Assembly (NCBI GenBank): GCA_051294375.1
Contig: CM119270.1
Span: 959,238-1,023,237, forward strand
Length of the DNA: 64,000 nt
Direction: 5' to 3'
DNA from: Paraspadella gotoi
Lineage: Eukaryota; Chaetognatha
This document shows positions 63,667 through 64,000 of the stretch, one piece after another. Each line of letters opens with the position of its first letter. Position 1 is the stretch's first letter. Both the position numbers and the translations under genes were made by a program. Under the pieces are notes generated by a model, which was given only the letters and a program-made list of their open reading frames with translations, was not told the DNA's origin and did no database searches.

Positions 63667-64000
63667 ACATACCTTTTTTTAATTGGGTCGGGGGGGGGGG
63701 AAGGAGGGGGTGGGAGAAAGGAGGGAGAGAGATAGAGATACCTTCGCGCGCAGAAGGTGAAATGCGGGGCGATTCGCATTTAAACTTCCTTAGCTTCTTT
63801 TCTTTTTATTACATAGTCTCTTAGAAATTTTTTTTTTTTTAATTCTCACCAGCAATTGTTGACTCGCGCTCGGATGAAACGTTCCCCATTGTAAAAACCA
63901 GCGCGTAAAGATTAATACAGTCGAAACCGCGTCGCGAGATGTAATTAAAGTAGCGGACAATATTTTCTATTTTCTTTTTTTCCTGTCATTTTTGATTTAT
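63667..64000. other. PPP6C 3' flank
   Basis: G-rich tract after the stop, (GA)n, then an AT-rich UTR. No downstream gene begins before the window end. Confidence 0.5.

Overview
The window is nuclear DNA from an invertebrate animal. GC-rich, C/G-ending coding exons are interrupted by AT-rich introns with GT-AG (occasionally GC-AG) borders. All nine recognisable housekeeping genes are animal-type, and the introns hold tRNA-derived SINEs, a DIRS-type tyrosine-recombinase retrotransposon, MITEs and minisatellites. I cannot name the phylum. Exon chains were joined by eye; every chain that could be completed sums to a whole number of codons.

Layout on the + strand: VPS52 (3' part, to 4683); DCTN1/p150Glued (5172-28235, 15 exons); DIS3L2 exonuclease (28638-38627); a BAR-PH-RhoGAP protein of the GRAF/oligophrenin family (39276-43706); NUP35 (44782-46428); a FASTKD-type mitochondrial RAP-domain protein (46833-50370); USP19 deubiquitinase (50689-56932); mitochondrial acyl carrier protein NDUFAB1 (57773-58988); PP6 catalytic subunit PPP6C (59379-63666). 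Spacing between neighbours is about 0.3-1.1 kb and all nine read the same way. The one convincing opposite-strand gene is an SLC22-like transporter (22050 to 15873, 15 exons) lying wholly inside a 7-kb DCTN1 intron, with its own TATA/AP-1/E-box region.

Two DCTN1 introns appear to use GC donors. One of them (6971-13262) carries a roughly 6-kb rearranged DIRS-like element: a + strand body (gag C-part, RT, RNase H, tyrosine recombinase) lies between - strand pieces of the same kind of element, next to an assembly gap. It has inverted terminal repeats and a copy of the joined element ends, as in the internal complementary region of DIRS elements.

Other non-genic structure: a short palindromic element built on TATGCAAATGAGATTGA, repeated about 13 times, often just upstream of exons; hammerhead-ribozyme-like cores in the big DIS3L2 intron, one inside a 128-bp foldback; a 2.6-kb element with long inverted ends in the PPP6C intron; a TA-flanked MITE in the FASTKD gene; and several SINE copies, two of them in a 450-bp tandem arrangement. 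The genes are functionally unrelated housekeeping loci (Golgi tethering, dynein motor, RNA decay, Rho signalling, nuclear pore, mitochondrial RNA, deubiquitination, mitochondrial ACP, phosphatase), so the cluster looks like ordinary dense gene packing rather than a pathway.
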